Assembly (NCBI GenBank): GCA_037127315.1
Contig: JBBBDQ010000330.1
Coordinates: forward strand, 7,146,001-7,210,000
Direction of reading: 5' to 3'
DNA: 64,000 bases
Source: Ascarosepion bandense
Lineage: Eukaryota > Mollusca > Cephalopoda > Sepiida > Sepiidae
The position numbers were made by a program, and so were the translations under genes. Shown in pieces: positions 32,566 through 44,075 of this stretch. The notes beneath the pieces were generated by a model. It searched no databases, was not told the DNA's origin, and saw nothing but the letters and a program-made list of their open reading frames with translations. The first letter of the stretch is position 1. Every line of letters begins with the position of its first letter.

Positions 32566-32996
32566 CTGACATTACAATGACTCAAACAAGGGTTGACATA
32601 CTAAACTGATGAACCACAAGTCCATACAAACACTCACCCACCAATTTAAATGAATGAATCAAGACAGAAATTTAACAGTAAAGATTCAAAGATTATGTCA
32701 GCTGTTATTTGATTTTAAATCAGTTTTTATTACACATTACATGATTCTACTTTCATTAGCACACAATTATGTTTATGTTTTCATGGTATCAAGTCTTATA
32801 AAACCATTATCATTATAGGAGCACCACATGAATAGCAATAGGCATATCTAGTGCAAGACTGAACACATCTCATTTTTATTTGAATTTCTGGAATGAGAAG
32901 TTATTCATATTATTTACATGCAAACTATTTTCTTCATCTTTGTTTTTGTTATTAGGTTTAAGGCAATTCTCCACACAGAACTGTTTTATGAGACAA
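32566..32996. other. No gene seen; includes a foldback-F arm fragment
   Basis: 32875-32950 resembles the left arm of foldback F (ggaatgagaagttattc, cttcatctttgttttt). The rest is AT-rich and unassigned. Confidence 0.5.
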
Positions 32997-33494
32997 CTAG
33001 CAGTATAGCCCGGCGTTGCTCGGGTGTAATGAAAGCTTTAAAACTAATAATCCATGGTCCTGGAGCTCAGACTCTTTGGACATTGGCACAAAAGAGTAAA
33101 AAGCAATAGTTGTTTCCAGTTAAAGCAAAACCGTAGCCTGAAAGAAAAATTAATGGATGTAAGTCAAATTTTGATTTCCTCGTATCGATATCAAATTTTC
33201 TGCACTATTGTAAGAACTGCAACCATGAAACTTCTGAATATCATTTCTTATGTCTTTGTCTATGAGTGTATCAAATTTGATTAAAATCGGACCACTCCTA
33301 TAACCCAATTTTTTCCATTATCAATTTTCGATAATAATCAGGAGTGCCTCGACACAAAACTTAGCTAAGAACACTCGCAGACGCTTATAGTACAACTGTA
33401 AATTTAAGAAAATTCGTTCAGCCGTTTTGGAGTTTATAGGTAACGGATACACACACACACACACACACAGTTCCATTTATAAATAAGTTTAGAT
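32997..33494 (+). repeat. Repeat D, copy 2
   Basis: Starts actagcagtatagcccggcg and ends (CA)n, agttccatttataaataag. Internal landmarks are tggtcctggagctcagac, ctgcactattgtaagaac, atcaaatttgattaaaatc and cgttcagccgttttggag. This is the shorter form. No inverted termini or TG..CA ends were noted. The class is unknown. Confidence 0.88.
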
Positions 33495-33527
33495 AGCCTT
33501 GTGAATTAAAGCATTGTCAAGTTAGAA

Positions 33528-34135
33528 AATTTGGTGACATAGTAGTTGTGTGTGCTACAAGGAGAGCAATAACTGGTCAGTACTAAAAATAGGAACTAGA
33601 CAAGATATCTCTAGACATAAACACTTGAACAAGAAGAGTCTATAGGGTTCACTCATAACTAAATGGTTCAGTTCAAAATTAGTAACATAGTAATAGTGAT
33701 TTCAATCCCTGGGCTGAGTAGTGTGTACTTAAAAACAAGGTGATCAGTAACTGAGATTACTAAAAATAAAAACTAGACCAAATATCACTAGGCATGGACA
33801 GTGTAATGAGAATAGTCTACCCCTACGGATTAAATAAAGAGTTCAGTTCAGAATTAGTAAAATAGTAATTGTGATGTCAATCCCTGGTCACAACAGTTTG
33901 TACTTGTACTCAGTGAAAACATGGTGAGCAATAATTGAGATTACTAAAAATAAGAATTAGACAAGATATCCCTAGGCATGAACAGTTGAACTAGAACAAT
34001 TTCTGAAATAAAGAATTCTGTTTGAAATTCCCTGTTGGTTACCCAGAACAACATGCACCTGATGAGAGCATAACAGCTGAAATATAATTACAGCAACAAA
34101 GACAGATGATGAAAATAGTCAAAATTTAAATAATC
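33528..34135. repeat. Three tandem units of 150-175 bp, foldback-F related
   Basis: Units start at 33528 (aatttggtgacatagtag), 33677 (aattagtaacatagtaatag) and 33852 (aattagtaaaatagtaattg). Each contains tactaaaaataRgaactaga, tatcYctaggcatga and a gttcagttcaRaa ending. After 34035 follows a right-arm-like end (cacctgatgagagcataac). The shared words with 25380-25470 tie it to foldback F. Confidence 0.75.
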
Positions 34136-34189
34136 AGAGCCCATCTATCTTAATTTAGGATTGTTCTAGACTACTTGCCCAGTCTAATA

Positions 34190-34345
34190 CTTACAGGGGT
34201 TTCAATACAATTTTTTTTTCTTCAAGACTGGCTGCCATCCAAGGCAAGAGAACTCCATCTTCCTTCCTGCTTAACCTATTGCTGGAGAAAAATAAATTTA
34301 TACCATTTCCAAGGGTATTAGTGGTAAGTGAACAAAACAGAAGGT
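34190..34345 (-). repeat. SINE-A-related fragment
   Basis: Reverse complement of the variant at 30330-30475 (gactggctgccatccaagg, cttcctgcttaacctattgc, tggagaaaaataaattt), extending further to ttggaaatggtataaattt. Confidence 0.7.
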
Positions 34346-34377
34346 GCACTTAAATAACACACTGATAACCCTTCTAT

Positions 34378-34745
34378 GAGCCATGTTCCTTCAGGACATA
34401 GGCAATCATGGTCTTCCACATCTTCCTATGGCCTTGTAGATCTTAACACTTTCTCTTGTTACCTCTCCCAAACTCTGCTCTGCCATCCATTTGTTCAAGT
34501 TCATCGAGTATATCATGCACTGCTTTACCCTGTCTCTTTTCCTGTCCTGTGAGTATCAGATTCTCCAAGCCCGCTTTCCTCATGACATGTTGCAGAAACA
34601 TCAGCTGTCTTTTCCTGATGTTAAGTATGTTTCCTTTTCATATCCATCTTCAAAACCTTGTCATTGCTCACACATTTGGTCCATGGTATACTCAGCATCA
34701 TTCTGTAAAATTACATTTCATTTGCCCCTACTCTACTCATAAACC
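34378..34745 (-). mobile_element. LINE-R C-terminal fragment
   Basis: Minus-strand coding pieces include MRKAGLENLILTGQ (as at 10640 and 63500), a KRKQLMFLQHV segment and WTKCVSNDKVL-like sequence. They match the LINE-R end. The open frames on the plus strand are its mirror and carry no meaning. Confidence 0.75.
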
Positions 34746-35575
34746 CCAAAAAATTTTTGTTTGAAAAGTGAATAAATATAAATAATGAAATTAAAAGCTT
34801 TGAAAAAAAACTGGCTGAATGATAGAATTTGAGAAAAAAATGTCTTCTAATGAATAAACTGATTATAAATGCTTCAAAAGAAAAAGTGACCCCATTAAAA
34901 AAACAAAAATAAAAACTAATATCTGCAGGAAACTGTCAAATCTTTATTTCAGTTTGAAATGGATGGCAGTTGACTAAATGAGACATCAGGGCTGAGTAGA
35001 AAATAAATTATCATAAAATCAATTGATTGGTTTAATCCACTGAACTCATGGCATTTCAAAAAAAGAATCACAAAATTATATGAAATGTGCTTTATGAACT
35101 TCAGAGAGCTTTCTGTCTCTCATTTTGGCATTTTCTATTTAAATGAAGAGGGGATCCCCCCCCCCTAATCACCAGTGAGGCCATCATTGTCTGACAAATA
35201 AAGTGGAAACATATACAGCTGATAAGAAATATGACATGAATAATTTTTTTTTTTTTTTTTACACATTTTTAACATTGAGAAGAGTAAAATAAATAATTTG
35301 ATATGGTATGAAATGCCACCTGCCATCATTTTAGCAGTGAAGATTAGGAAAACTGTTGATAATATGTTCCCTATTTGACTAAGTTAAAAAAAATATGAAT
35401 TTATTTTAAATTTATCAAATTATATTTTTTGAAAAAAGTGAGTTTTATCCACCATTTAATATGACATTTAATTCATCATATTTACTAAAAACAGGAATTT
35501 ACTGGGAAAGGAAAAAAAATCATTATATAAATATTTTCCAGACAATGTATAATTTAATACAAGCAATTATTTTAG

Positions 35576-35580
<5 letters not shown>
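34746..35580. other. No gene seen; AT-rich spacer
   Basis: Contains a C run at 35157-35166 and a T run at 35245-35261. Nothing else was recognised. Confidence 0.55.

Positions 35581-35645
<65 letters not shown>
35581..35645. repeat. (TA)n(TG)n microsatellite, left of a SINE
   Basis: About 41 bp of TA then about 24 bp of TG, ending directly at the SINE-A fragment. The same TA-to-TG sequence follows the SINE. Confidence 0.95.
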
Positions 35646-35888
35646 TCAAATTCTAGTTGAATTCGTTGCATTCACTTACAGGCAAATAACCTTAGAAAAA
35701 GTATTAATCATCACTTCCCTGCAGCAATGGGTTAAATAGCAGCATAGATTGGGTTCCCTATAACCTTGTTTGGCAACCAGTTTACTGCAAAATGTAATGG
35801 CAATTTACTGCAGGAAAATTTTTTGCCCAATCAGTCATGTCTCTTTTGAGACATGATTGCCCAAGTGTATATCATGTATACCACTTGA

Positions 35889-35889
<1 letters not shown>
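35646..35889 (+). repeat. SINE-A copy lacking its head, inside a microsatellite
   Basis: Starts at ttcaaattctagttgaattc, runs to accacttgactt and has a perfect hairpin (catgtctcttttgagacatg). It is bracketed by TA/TG arrays on both sides. Confidence 0.92.
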
Positions 35890-35937
<48 letters not shown>

Positions 35938-35939
35938 TG
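35890..35939. repeat. (TA)n(TG)n microsatellite, right of a SINE
   Basis: About 38 bp of TA then about 10 bp of TG, in the same order as on the left. Confidence 0.95.
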
Positions 35940-36118
35940 TGATAATGCTTACTGCTAAGATTGTTGTTTTTCAAAAGTTTCCTGATAAAAATATATTTTG
36001 GCAAGCAGGTTTTGTGAAGTGCTCAATATTGAGACAGATTTAATAAGACTAATATGGAGAAATTTGTCATTTAACTGATCAGAGTGTAGTGGATGAAGGC
36101 CGTCCACTTACTAATTTA

Positions 36119-36531
36119 TGTTTTAACGGTCGACTCGATGTAACATTCGTTAAGGTTTGAAGCAAGATTTATGAATGAACAAGAAGGCGAAAGTAAACGG
36201 AAAAACAATATATTGAAAAAGGTTACATAGGGTTGAGAAAGCATGCATAAGAAGTTGTAGAGTCCGGTTTCAATGAAAGTTAATGTCAGAGAAGAAAATT
36301 AAGAGAATAAAAAATATATGCGCCACTAACTGCTACCCGCAATTAGTGCGCGTGTGTTTGTATGAGTTAGGGAGGCATGTCTGTTCTTGTCTGCCCTCGC
36401 CCCGGGACGAAATCCTAACTGCTGTATCACGTGCTGTTTCCGGTTTTTAAAGGCTTCGTTTTTGGCGGGAACTACGACTGTCACGTAGACGCCGCGTGAC
36501 CATGCGTATGTATGTGTGTGTGTGGGTGTCA
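36119..36531 (-). mobile_element. GC-richer insert, candidate solo LTR
   Basis: 413 bp, CpG-rich in its right half (cgccccgggacgaaatcc, gtagacgccgcgtgacc) within AT-rich sequence. It can be framed as TG...CA (tgttttaacggtcgactcg to gtgggtgtca), with flanking five-base words attta and atgta that agree in four positions. On the minus strand a TTTAAAAACC TATA-like stretch lies downstream of the CpG-rich part. Strand and boundaries are uncertain. A CpG-rich terminal piece of another transposon is an alternative. Confidence 0.4.
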
Positions 36532-37649
36532 ATGTATGAGACCTACAAGAGTTATGGCAACTGAAGTTTCGTGAAGGTAATATTATAATGTCTTCACTTG
36601 TCAGGGCAGATATTCAGTCTGCTTTTGTGCCCCATTTTTTTTTTCCTTATTTATATGGAACTTGGTGTAATTTTATATTTTGGTATACAAGCAGTTAAAC
36701 AGTTGGTTAATTGTTTTTATTGCTTTAGTTGTGTTGATTTTTTTTTCAATGTATTATTTGCTGGGGTTTGATTTGAAATAAGGATGTTGAAAGTTTTTCA
36801 AATAGGAAGATCCCTACATAAATTCAAATGCTCATACTAGTATTCAAAACAAAACTAAAATATATCTTATACAGTCAAATACGAAGAGAAGAGACATTAA
36901 CATTTTTCAAAAACAAACCCCCTTGAAAACAGTCAAAGAAATAGGCTTAGAGCACTTGGAATAATGGACAATAGGGACAATTTTTTGCACCTCCTTAATC
37001 CCACGAACTGGATAAAAAAAGAATGCTAGCAAAACCAGCTTAAATTTTCTTTGTCATATTCAAGGAATCATTTTGAAAAGAAAGGCTGCTAAGCAAACAT
37101 GCATTAATATATAACCAATTATTAACCAAAATTAAATTAGACCAGTACACAGTTGCATTAAAAAATGCTCAATACATATATAATGTAGAGTTTTTAAATA
37201 TTTTCATTTGGACTTCAGCTGATTATGCAATCCTGGGTTTCACCCTTTGATATCTTCAGGCATTGTATATTAACTGATTGCTTGGGGTTTTTTTTGGGGG
37301 GGGGGGTGAACACATAAGAATAATTTTCAGAAGGCATAACTGAAATTTTAAAATAAGGGAAGAGCTGCTCAAGAATTATAAACATTTTCATCAAGGTTTG
37401 TATGATACTAGAATATATTTTCTGAGGTGTTTACATCCAAATATTACTATGAACCTTTCATTTAACCACCTTTAATTGTTCTGGAAATGATACTATATGG
37501 TTAACATTTCTTCTTGGTACAATCTGCTGACATCATCATTGCAAGGTTTGGCCTTTTTTAATATGCTCCAAGTTACATAAGGGTCTTTGCTATTTTTTTT
37601 TCTTTTAATTTCCACATGTGATTGGTCCAATAACTTTTCACCATACAAC

Positions 37650-37659
<10 letters not shown>
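36532..37659. other. No gene seen; AT-rich spacer
   Basis: Contains a T run (36638-36649) and a G run (37299-37307). No recognised family. Confidence 0.55.
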
Positions 37660-37695
<36 letters not shown>

Positions 37696-37796
37696 GTGAC
37701 GTAAATTAATAAATATACATATGAGAAGAGTGTACATATGTATAGTATTATTATTCAGGAGGTCATAAAACAATGCTCAATGTATGAACAGAGCTG

Positions 37797-37833
<37 letters not shown>
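37660..37833. repeat. Two (TA)n microsatellites
   Basis: TA arrays at about 37660-37690, preceded by (GT)n, and at 37799-37832, with 110 bp of AT-rich sequence between. Confidence 0.93.
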
Positions 37834-37837
<4 letters not shown>

Positions 37838-37984
37838 TACATATTATCCTACATCTATAGCACAACTCAGAGTTTCATGCATTATGTGATCATCAGGTGC
37901 ATATTTCAGATTGACAGTTTAATAGATTTGAATTTAAGTTTGCTGGCTCTTCAGTTTAATTTTTGTTTTAATTTCTTATTTTCA

Positions 37985-38470
37985 AATATTTTTGTTAAAA
38001 TTAAGTTCAGTGCAGTTTTATAAGGAGTATAACTCTTTCAAAAAACACAAGAGTTATCTCCCATATTTAATGTCTGCAGATGTGGGTTGTATAAAAATGG
38101 GAATTCTTACTCTTCCCATCCCATTCAATGCCAGGCACTTACTGCTAGTTTCCAATAAAAGTAAAGATTTGGATGCCAAAGTCTTTGAATGCAATTTCTG
38201 CATTTTCTTTGCAACAGAATGCCTTAAGAACTTATAAAGATATTTGAAAAAGTGATAGTCAGTGGATTAGATAACAGGGGAATATAGGTGATGGGCCAAA
38301 GTCTCATATCTCAAGTCAGGAAGCTTCTGCAGTGTCATCCTGGCAGTATGTAGCTGAGCGTTGTCATGAAGTAGAATTGAACCTTGTAGATTAACCAGTG
38401 ATGGTTGCATTTTGCTTAACTGAATGTACATTTCATCCAGTTACGGGCAGTAAAATTCAGCTTATTCTAA
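37985..38470 (-). mobile_element. Mariner transposase relic
   Basis: Minus-strand translation gives QLSKMQPSLVNLQGSILL, LLHDNAQLHTARMTLQKL, then SPVI and STDYHFFKYLYKFL. Mariner transposases of the type domesticated in SETMAR have LLHDNARPH with the second catalytic Asp and SPDLSPTDYHFF with the third. Here the third is changed (SPD to SPV) and a stop follows. The reading continues to a degraded C-terminus near 38000. The N-terminal half is missing. This differs from the mariners at 13267 and 15070. Confidence 0.82.
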
Positions 38471-39219
38471 AATCAAACATTATTTTCTGAACAATTTAAT
38501 ATCTTTCCTTGGACATTATTCATGTTTCTTCATCTTAAATTAATCAGCTAATTTTTTTTTTCTGGACGTCGTAAGTTTAGAGGTTTTCAATATTTTTTAA
38601 GAAACTATTCCAAATTGAATTTAATTATTTTGAACAAATTTATTTATAGGTTGTGAAATTTATTAATGAAAGATTTAATAAAAACGAAATAGATGCAAGA
38701 AAAAAAAGATAAATTACAAGTACTTAAATCATTTTTCTATCAAAAAATATAAAATGTTTAGATATGCAGCAATGAAACTGTAGTGATAGGTAAATTATTG
38801 CCTAATTAGCATAGTCAAAACAGACTATATAAAAGCCAAAGAAGTAAAGGGAGAGTCAGAATATAATATATGAGATTAATGATTACTGTTGGACTGAGAA
38901 ATTATGAAAGATCTCATAGCATAACAGAAACAAAATTATTCTCAATCATAAATCATCCAAAAAAAAAAAAAAAAAAAGCACAGACATTAAACACTTCATA
39001 AAATGTTTTCAATTGATAAAAGAATATTTGTCAGGCAATGTTTGGATTCAATAACTAAAAATTTTTTTTCTCTTTGTTTTGAGTTTTTTTTTTTTTTAAA
39101 ATAAATTACAAGAGATAGAAATTCTGTCTCATTGAATGAGAAACATGGAAAGTTCTACCTTAACTACACAGCATTTATTTTTTAACATTAAGTTAGCAAT
39201 GTTTGCATTTTCATATACT
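38471..39219. other. No gene seen; AT-rich spacer
   Basis: Contains an A run at 38957-38977 and a T run near 39085-39098. No recognised family. Confidence 0.55.
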
Positions 39220-39520
39220 ACAACCGCAACTTCTACTCCAACAGTTTCTTTCCTTGCACTTCCCGACTGTGGAATTCCCTTCCACACGATTGCTTCATCG
39301 ACGGATACAATCTCCAGGAGTTTAAATGTAAGGTCAATAGACACCTCCTAACACACTAACCTGCTCCCATTCCTTCTGACATTCCCTATGTCTAACATTC
39401 ATTCCTTCTGACATTCCCTATGTCTAACCACTCCTTCTCTTTACCTTCCCCTATGTAGCCCCATGCACAATAGTGGCAGTGAAATGCCTTGCTTGGGGTG
39501 AGATGATTAAAAAAGAAAAA
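39220..39520 (+). mobile_element. LINE-J 3' end, short
   Basis: Starts at the codons for TSTPTVSFLALPDCGIPF (frame-shifted relative to the family SSFFSRTSHLWNSLP) and continues with the tacaatctccaggagttta and gtaaggtcaatagacacc words. The 3' UTR has a direct repeat (cattccttctgacattccct twice, 39370 and 39399), then ttgcttggggtgagatga and an A-rich tail. Confidence 0.85.
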
Positions 39521-39612
39521 AAAGTAAAATATTTTTTTATATTTTCACTTCTATGATAATCTGGTAAAGTAATATTTATAAATTTCAGGTAAACAGTATA
39601 ATTAGGTTGGCT

Positions 39613-39935
39613 ACTTTACGGAAGGATGTGCATTGTGGTGCAGTGAATATCAACTCGGAATGACAAATCAGGGAGCCCAGTTGAATTCCTTGCATTCACT
39701 TACGCACAAATACCCTTGGGAAAAGTATTAATCCATCTCTTCCCTCCAGTTATGGATTAAATAATAGGACAGATTGGGTTCTATAGCCTTGGTTAGCAAC
39801 CAATCTACTGCAAAAAGCAATGGCAACCTTCTGCGTGCGGGATAATCTTATACCCAGTCAGTCATGTCTCTTTTGAGACATGACTGCCCAAAGTATGTAT
39901 CACATATGGCACTTAACTGACTGACTTTATGGAAG
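39613..39935 (+). repeat. SINE-A copy with 12-bp target duplication
   Basis: Body from gtgcattgtggtgcagtgaa (39628) to ttaactgactg. Flanking direct repeats actttacggaag (39613-39624) and actttatggaag (39924-39935) differ at one base, as expected of LINE-mediated insertion. The hairpin catgtctcttttgagacatg is perfect. Confidence 0.93.
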
Positions 39936-40557
39936 TAACTGATTGAGTAGTACTCAATTAGTGTCATTAGATTACTTCTATTTCAAAGTGATTTAAAGAT
40001 ACAGTTTCATGATAAACACTAAGGAGTAACCATTTCATAAAGACGAAAGTAAAATATATTTATTTAGTTGAGCTGGACTGAAAATTCATTAATCTATCAC
40101 TTCAACTATCGTGGTCATGCATTAAAGTTGGAAGGTCATTAGGCTGGCATTCTGCATCATATAGTTGGTTAATGTATGTGGTTGCCGGGTGACCAACAGA
40201 TTTTGCTCCATGGCTAGGTATCCAGAACAGTAGATCACTTGTTCTTGTTTTGCTCACCAGCAGTGTTTTACAGAGTATTTTTTCATTCATGTAAGACTGT
40301 ATAAATATTAGAGATCAGTCCGTAGAGCTAGGATTTAGTTGGATGTTGTCTCCAAGAGATGCTGTGTGTAGCGCTCAACATCTGAGTGTAGGTTCCATCA
40401 GGCTTAGACTCAATAGTTTTAGTTAACAGTCAAGCAGTGGCAAGAAAAATCTACTTGAGATTATTTGGTGGATCAGATATTGAGATTACATCCATTATAT
40501 TCAAGGTAGTCCAGGCATTAACTATGGAAATTTTCACATCCTTTTCAATAGAATCTA
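39936..40557. other. No gene seen; unassigned spacer
   Basis: 40090-40440 has more balanced composition and a 62-codon minus-strand frame without a recognisable domain. Confidence 0.45.
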
Positions 40558-41073
40558 CTAGCAGTATAGCCCGGCGTTGCTTGGGTGTAATGAAAGCTTC
40601 AAAACTAATCCATGGTTCTGGAGCTCAGACTCTTTGAATGTTGGCACGAAAGACTAAAAAGTTTCCAATTAAAACAAAAGCCATAGACTGAAAGAAAAAT
40701 GAATGAATATAAGTTAAATTTTGATTTCCTGGTATCAGTTTATATATATGTGTGTGTGTGTATATATATTATCAATTTTCTGCACTATTGTAAGAACTGC
40801 AACCATGAAACTTCTGAATATCGTTTCTTATGTCTTTGTCTATGAGCGTATCAAATTTGATTAAAATCGGACCACTCCTTCTATAACCTGATTTTTTCGA
40901 TAATTGATTTGATATTTATCGGGGGTACCTCGACACAAAACCTAGCTAAAAACACTTGCAAACACTTATAGTACAACTGTGTAAACTTTCAAGAAAATCG
41001 GTTCAGCCATTTCGGAGTCTATAGGTAACGGATACACACACACAAAGTTCCATTTATAAATAAGATTAGATTT
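40558..41073 (+). repeat. Repeat D, copy 3
   Basis: From ctagcagtatagcccggcgt to gttccatttataaataaga. Short form with an inserted (TATG/TG)n at 40741-40768 between the ggtatcagttt and tctgcactattgtaag landmarks. That is where longer copies carry extra sequence. Confidence 0.88.
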
Positions 41074-41324
41074 CACTTTTTAGGTATGTAAAAGATCTAA
41101 CTGATTTTATTGATTCAACTAAGACAGTTTGTATTGAGCCTTGCTGGTTGAAGATTATGTATTCAGTTTGTTGAGCTGGGTCTTTTGTTACAAGTTTAGA
41201 CACATTCTTTGACAAATGAACTGATTAAAAATGGTTTGTAAGACAAACATTTCAGTATCTTTACTGTACACTTGATGCTTGTTGAACTAAATTGTTTATG
41301 TTTGCCTATTGGTCAATATTAGTC
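41074..41324. other. No gene seen; probably upstream decayed LINE-R
   Basis: AT-rich, no clear homology. It leads into the LINE-R fragment. Confidence 0.4.
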
Positions 41325-41426
41325 ATTGGGACATCTAATGAGGAATGGGTACTTAGAGAACCTGATGCTCATGCAATGGATAGAGGGGAAGAGAGACAAG
41401 GGAAAGCAACACATGACGTACTTGAG
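41325..41426 (+). mobile_element. LINE-R C-terminus, part before the repeat G insertion
   Basis: Translates as LGHLMRNGYLENLML, QWIEGKRDKGKQHMTYLS (family: LGHIMRKEGLENLTLTG, RSRGRQRTTYL). It ends at acttgag (41420-41426), which is the left target duplication of repeat G. Confidence 0.82.
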
Positions 41427-41916
41427 CTTAGGTTTTGTATTTGAGTTTTGTTTAGTGGCACATCAACCTCTGAGTTATTTAATGCTAAAAAAGTGAGGTT
41501 TTAAGGTATTTTTTTAATGTTTGGTTATAGTAATAAAGTTGATTTTGTCATATTTTGATGAAAATTTTTATTTTTAATTAAGGAAACTGAAGATATTTTC
41601 TGGTTTTATATTCAAAAATATATTGCTGGTAATAATTTTTTCTTCAAAAATGTATTATGGCAATTTTTTTTTTTCTTTCCTTCAAAAATGTATATTTTTC
41701 TATAAAAGTCTACTTTTATACTTTCATAATGTTTTGATCTTGATTTGGGGCTTAACTATTTTCCCATAGCTGGGACCCTAACAGGTGCTATCCCTCCAAG
41801 TCAAGGTGGACCTGGGAACAACAGCAATTAAGAGGTGGTTTCATTCTCCTCACAACCTCCCAATCAGTGGCCTTGCTGCCAGATGCAGTTTCCCGTCATA
41901 CCCAAAACCTTGATGG
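41427..41916 (+). mobile_element. Repeat G, intact copy with 7-bp target duplication
   Basis: 490 bp inserted in LINE-R between two acttgag words (41420-41426 and 41917-41923). Removing it restores a continuous LINE reading. Landmarks: agtggcacatcaacctctg, gttttaaggta, a string of ttcaaaaatgtat motifs, catagctgggaccctaacag, ggtggacctgggaacaacag and ccgtcatacccaaaacc. The ends (ttaggttttgtatttga and the reverse complement aaggttttgggtatga) are weakly inverted. There is no coding capacity. The class is unknown; a 7-bp duplication fits several possibilities. Confidence 0.82.
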
Positions 41917-42045
41917 ACTTGAGTAGATGAATAGTGGGGCATAGATTGAGTGGGATAACAGGAGAAGGACTATTAACAGATAGGGAGATATAGAAGGCCG
42001 TGATTACCTATGTCCTAAAGGGACACAGCACTTAGAAGAATTTCA
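41917..42045 (+). mobile_element. LINE-R C-terminus, part after the repeat G insertion
   Basis: Resumes with acttgagtagatgaatag, then gatagggagatatagaaggc and ccgtgattacctatgtcc. The latter encode DREIWKAVITYVLKG, the last LINE-R motif, followed by the ORF end. Confidence 0.82.
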
Positions 42046-42337
42046 ATTTATATAAGAGTCTCAGTCTACTTTTTTTTAATAGCCGCATATCTGTACATAA
42101 ATTAGTGTGTAATTTGGGATTTATTTCAATTGTATATTATTAGTTTAAACAATCTACACCAATTTTACATTTAAATTTAAAATTGAAAATAGATGTAGCA
42201 TTAAGAAGTTACTTTTTTATATCCTGTATAAGCTATAATCAATATTTGGTAGAATTCAAACCCATAACCATCTTAAACAAGTGACTGTAACGTAGTGGCT
42301 TATTTTTAGGATATATATATATATTTCTCATATGGAA

Positions 42338-42520
42338 CTTAGGATGTGTGTAGTGTAGCAATTATCGGCCCAGAAAGTGTGATTGGTGTGCAGGATTCAA
42401 ATTCTATACTTTTGTAGAAATACATGAGAAACATATGAATCCATCTCTTTTTCAAGCTACAAATTAAATAGTAAGGTAGATTGAGCTCTTTAGCCTTAGT
42501 TGGCAACCACTGTGGGAGGA
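42338..42520 (+). repeat. Diverged SINE-A copy without 3' end
   Basis: Head gtgtgtagtgtagcaattat, box B-like ggattcaaattctat, then gaaacatatgaatccatctc, aaattaaatagtaagg and ccttagttggcaaccac. It resembles the subfamily of the copy at 169. Confidence 0.7.
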
Positions 42521-43509
42521 TGATAACTTTGAATTTAAAACCTGCAATGACCTGCCTACCCAGAAGGTGAGTTGTTGGTATTTAGTGGCTAAAAGATTAG
42601 AATGTTGTAATCAGCAAAACTATATCAGTACTTGACAGTCTGATTGGTCAAGATGACAGACAATAGTTAACTAGCTTTTTCTATTGGACTGCTAGTTGTT
42701 ATTTTGGCCTCATGTCATACATAGGCTAAAAAATATTGATACATATCAAAGCCCTATTCTGTCAACAGTTTTTTCTATGTGCCGAGTCTCTTCAAGCCAT
42801 TATCATGATTCTTTCCTTTCCTTAGTAGGTCTTAATAAATTGTTTTTTTGTTATTGTAGTTGCCACCAATAATGAAGTCTAAATGAAAAGTATGATACAA
42901 AACAGTAAAGTTAGAATAAGTAAGTAAAAATATAACAAATAAGCTGTTTTACGGCAACCTTTTCTAAAATATAGGATTTTTGGTCTCTGCATAAGAAATA
43001 GAAACCCACTTAAGTCTTTTGGATTGAGACCTAAGAGGTCGGACGTAAATTTGTTATCTCCAGTGGCAGCACATTCGTTCAGTACTGTTAGGGAGTAACT
43101 CAATTGCCATAGACCACACGAGGTGCCAACGAGGTAATTAACATTTTTTTCATTCAATTTTCAACAAACTCTAGACAATTTTTATAGTTAATGGAACTTA
43201 ATTCTTCTAGAGTTTTTATTGCTTTTTAAACCCTTCCTTAATTTGTAAAAATTTATTGCTTTGGCAATTCAAATGATTCTTGCTGATTTAAACACTTGTT
43301 ATAAGTTCCCTGTTTTGTTACAACTATTTATGTAAATTCCATTGTTTATTTTCTTATTTTTTCAAATTTTGTAATTATCTATCCTTGTGTACATTCTTCC
43401 TCCATGTGCTCATGTTATTTGTTTGTCTTAATTGCAATTTTCATAGCTGCACAAGTACTGTAAAAAAAAAAAACCTTTTACAATATATACCTGCAGTTGT
43501 CAGTTCTCT
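42521..43509. other. No gene seen; AT-rich spacer
   Basis: No coding sequence was recognised. A 92-codon minus-strand frame near 42879-43157 lacks a recognisable domain. Confidence 0.5.
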
Positions 43510-44045
43510 CATGTACGTTTCATGTGGCAATGGCAGTTACAGTTATCTCTCCTCAGCTTTGTTCTACCATCCATTTACACTAGCTCATTAGATAGGTTAT
43601 GTATTGTTTCCCTGTCCCTCTCGCCTTTAGTTTGTCCTGTGAGTATCACACCTTCCAAGCCCTCTTTCTTCATTATGTGCCCTAGAAATTTCAACTGTCT
43701 TATAATATTAATTATAAATGTCCTTTTTGTTTCTGTTTTCTCTCAAACTTCATAGCTGCTCACATGTCCAGTACATGGTATCTTCAGAATTCTTCTGTAG
43801 AACCACATTTCTGTTGCTTTGTTCAGCATTCACTGCCATATAGGAGGACTGATATTACATAACACTTCAGTACTCTTTGTTGCTAAAAAAAATTTTCTGT
43901 TTCTTTATATTTTGTTATCTCAATGCACCTCTGGATTTCAAGGTTGCACATTCCATCTTTTGTCAAACAACTTCCCCGATATTTAAATTTTTGGTATTTG
44001 TTTTATTTTGGTGTCACTAATTTGTATTTGGGCTATTATTTTCCC
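43510..44045 (-). mobile_element. LINE-R C-terminal fragment
   Basis: The minus strand encodes, in broken frames, MKKEGLEGVILTG, NRSYEVW-like and a NSECWTK-like segment (from ttcagcattcactgccat), then upstream KFKYRGSCLTKDGMCNLEIQ. The last matches the LINE-R FNYLGSVLTEDGKCDTEI region. The element ends within the palm-distal portion. Confidence 0.78.
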
Positions 44046-44075
44046 CTGCTTTTGTCTTTAGAGGAGTGCTTAAAT

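Noticed and set aside
34456..34764. Plus-strand Cys/Ser/Pro-rich frames near 34.5, 43.5, 10.5 and 63.4 kb
   Set aside because: They are antisense shadows of LINE-R C-terminal coding sequence on the minus strand.
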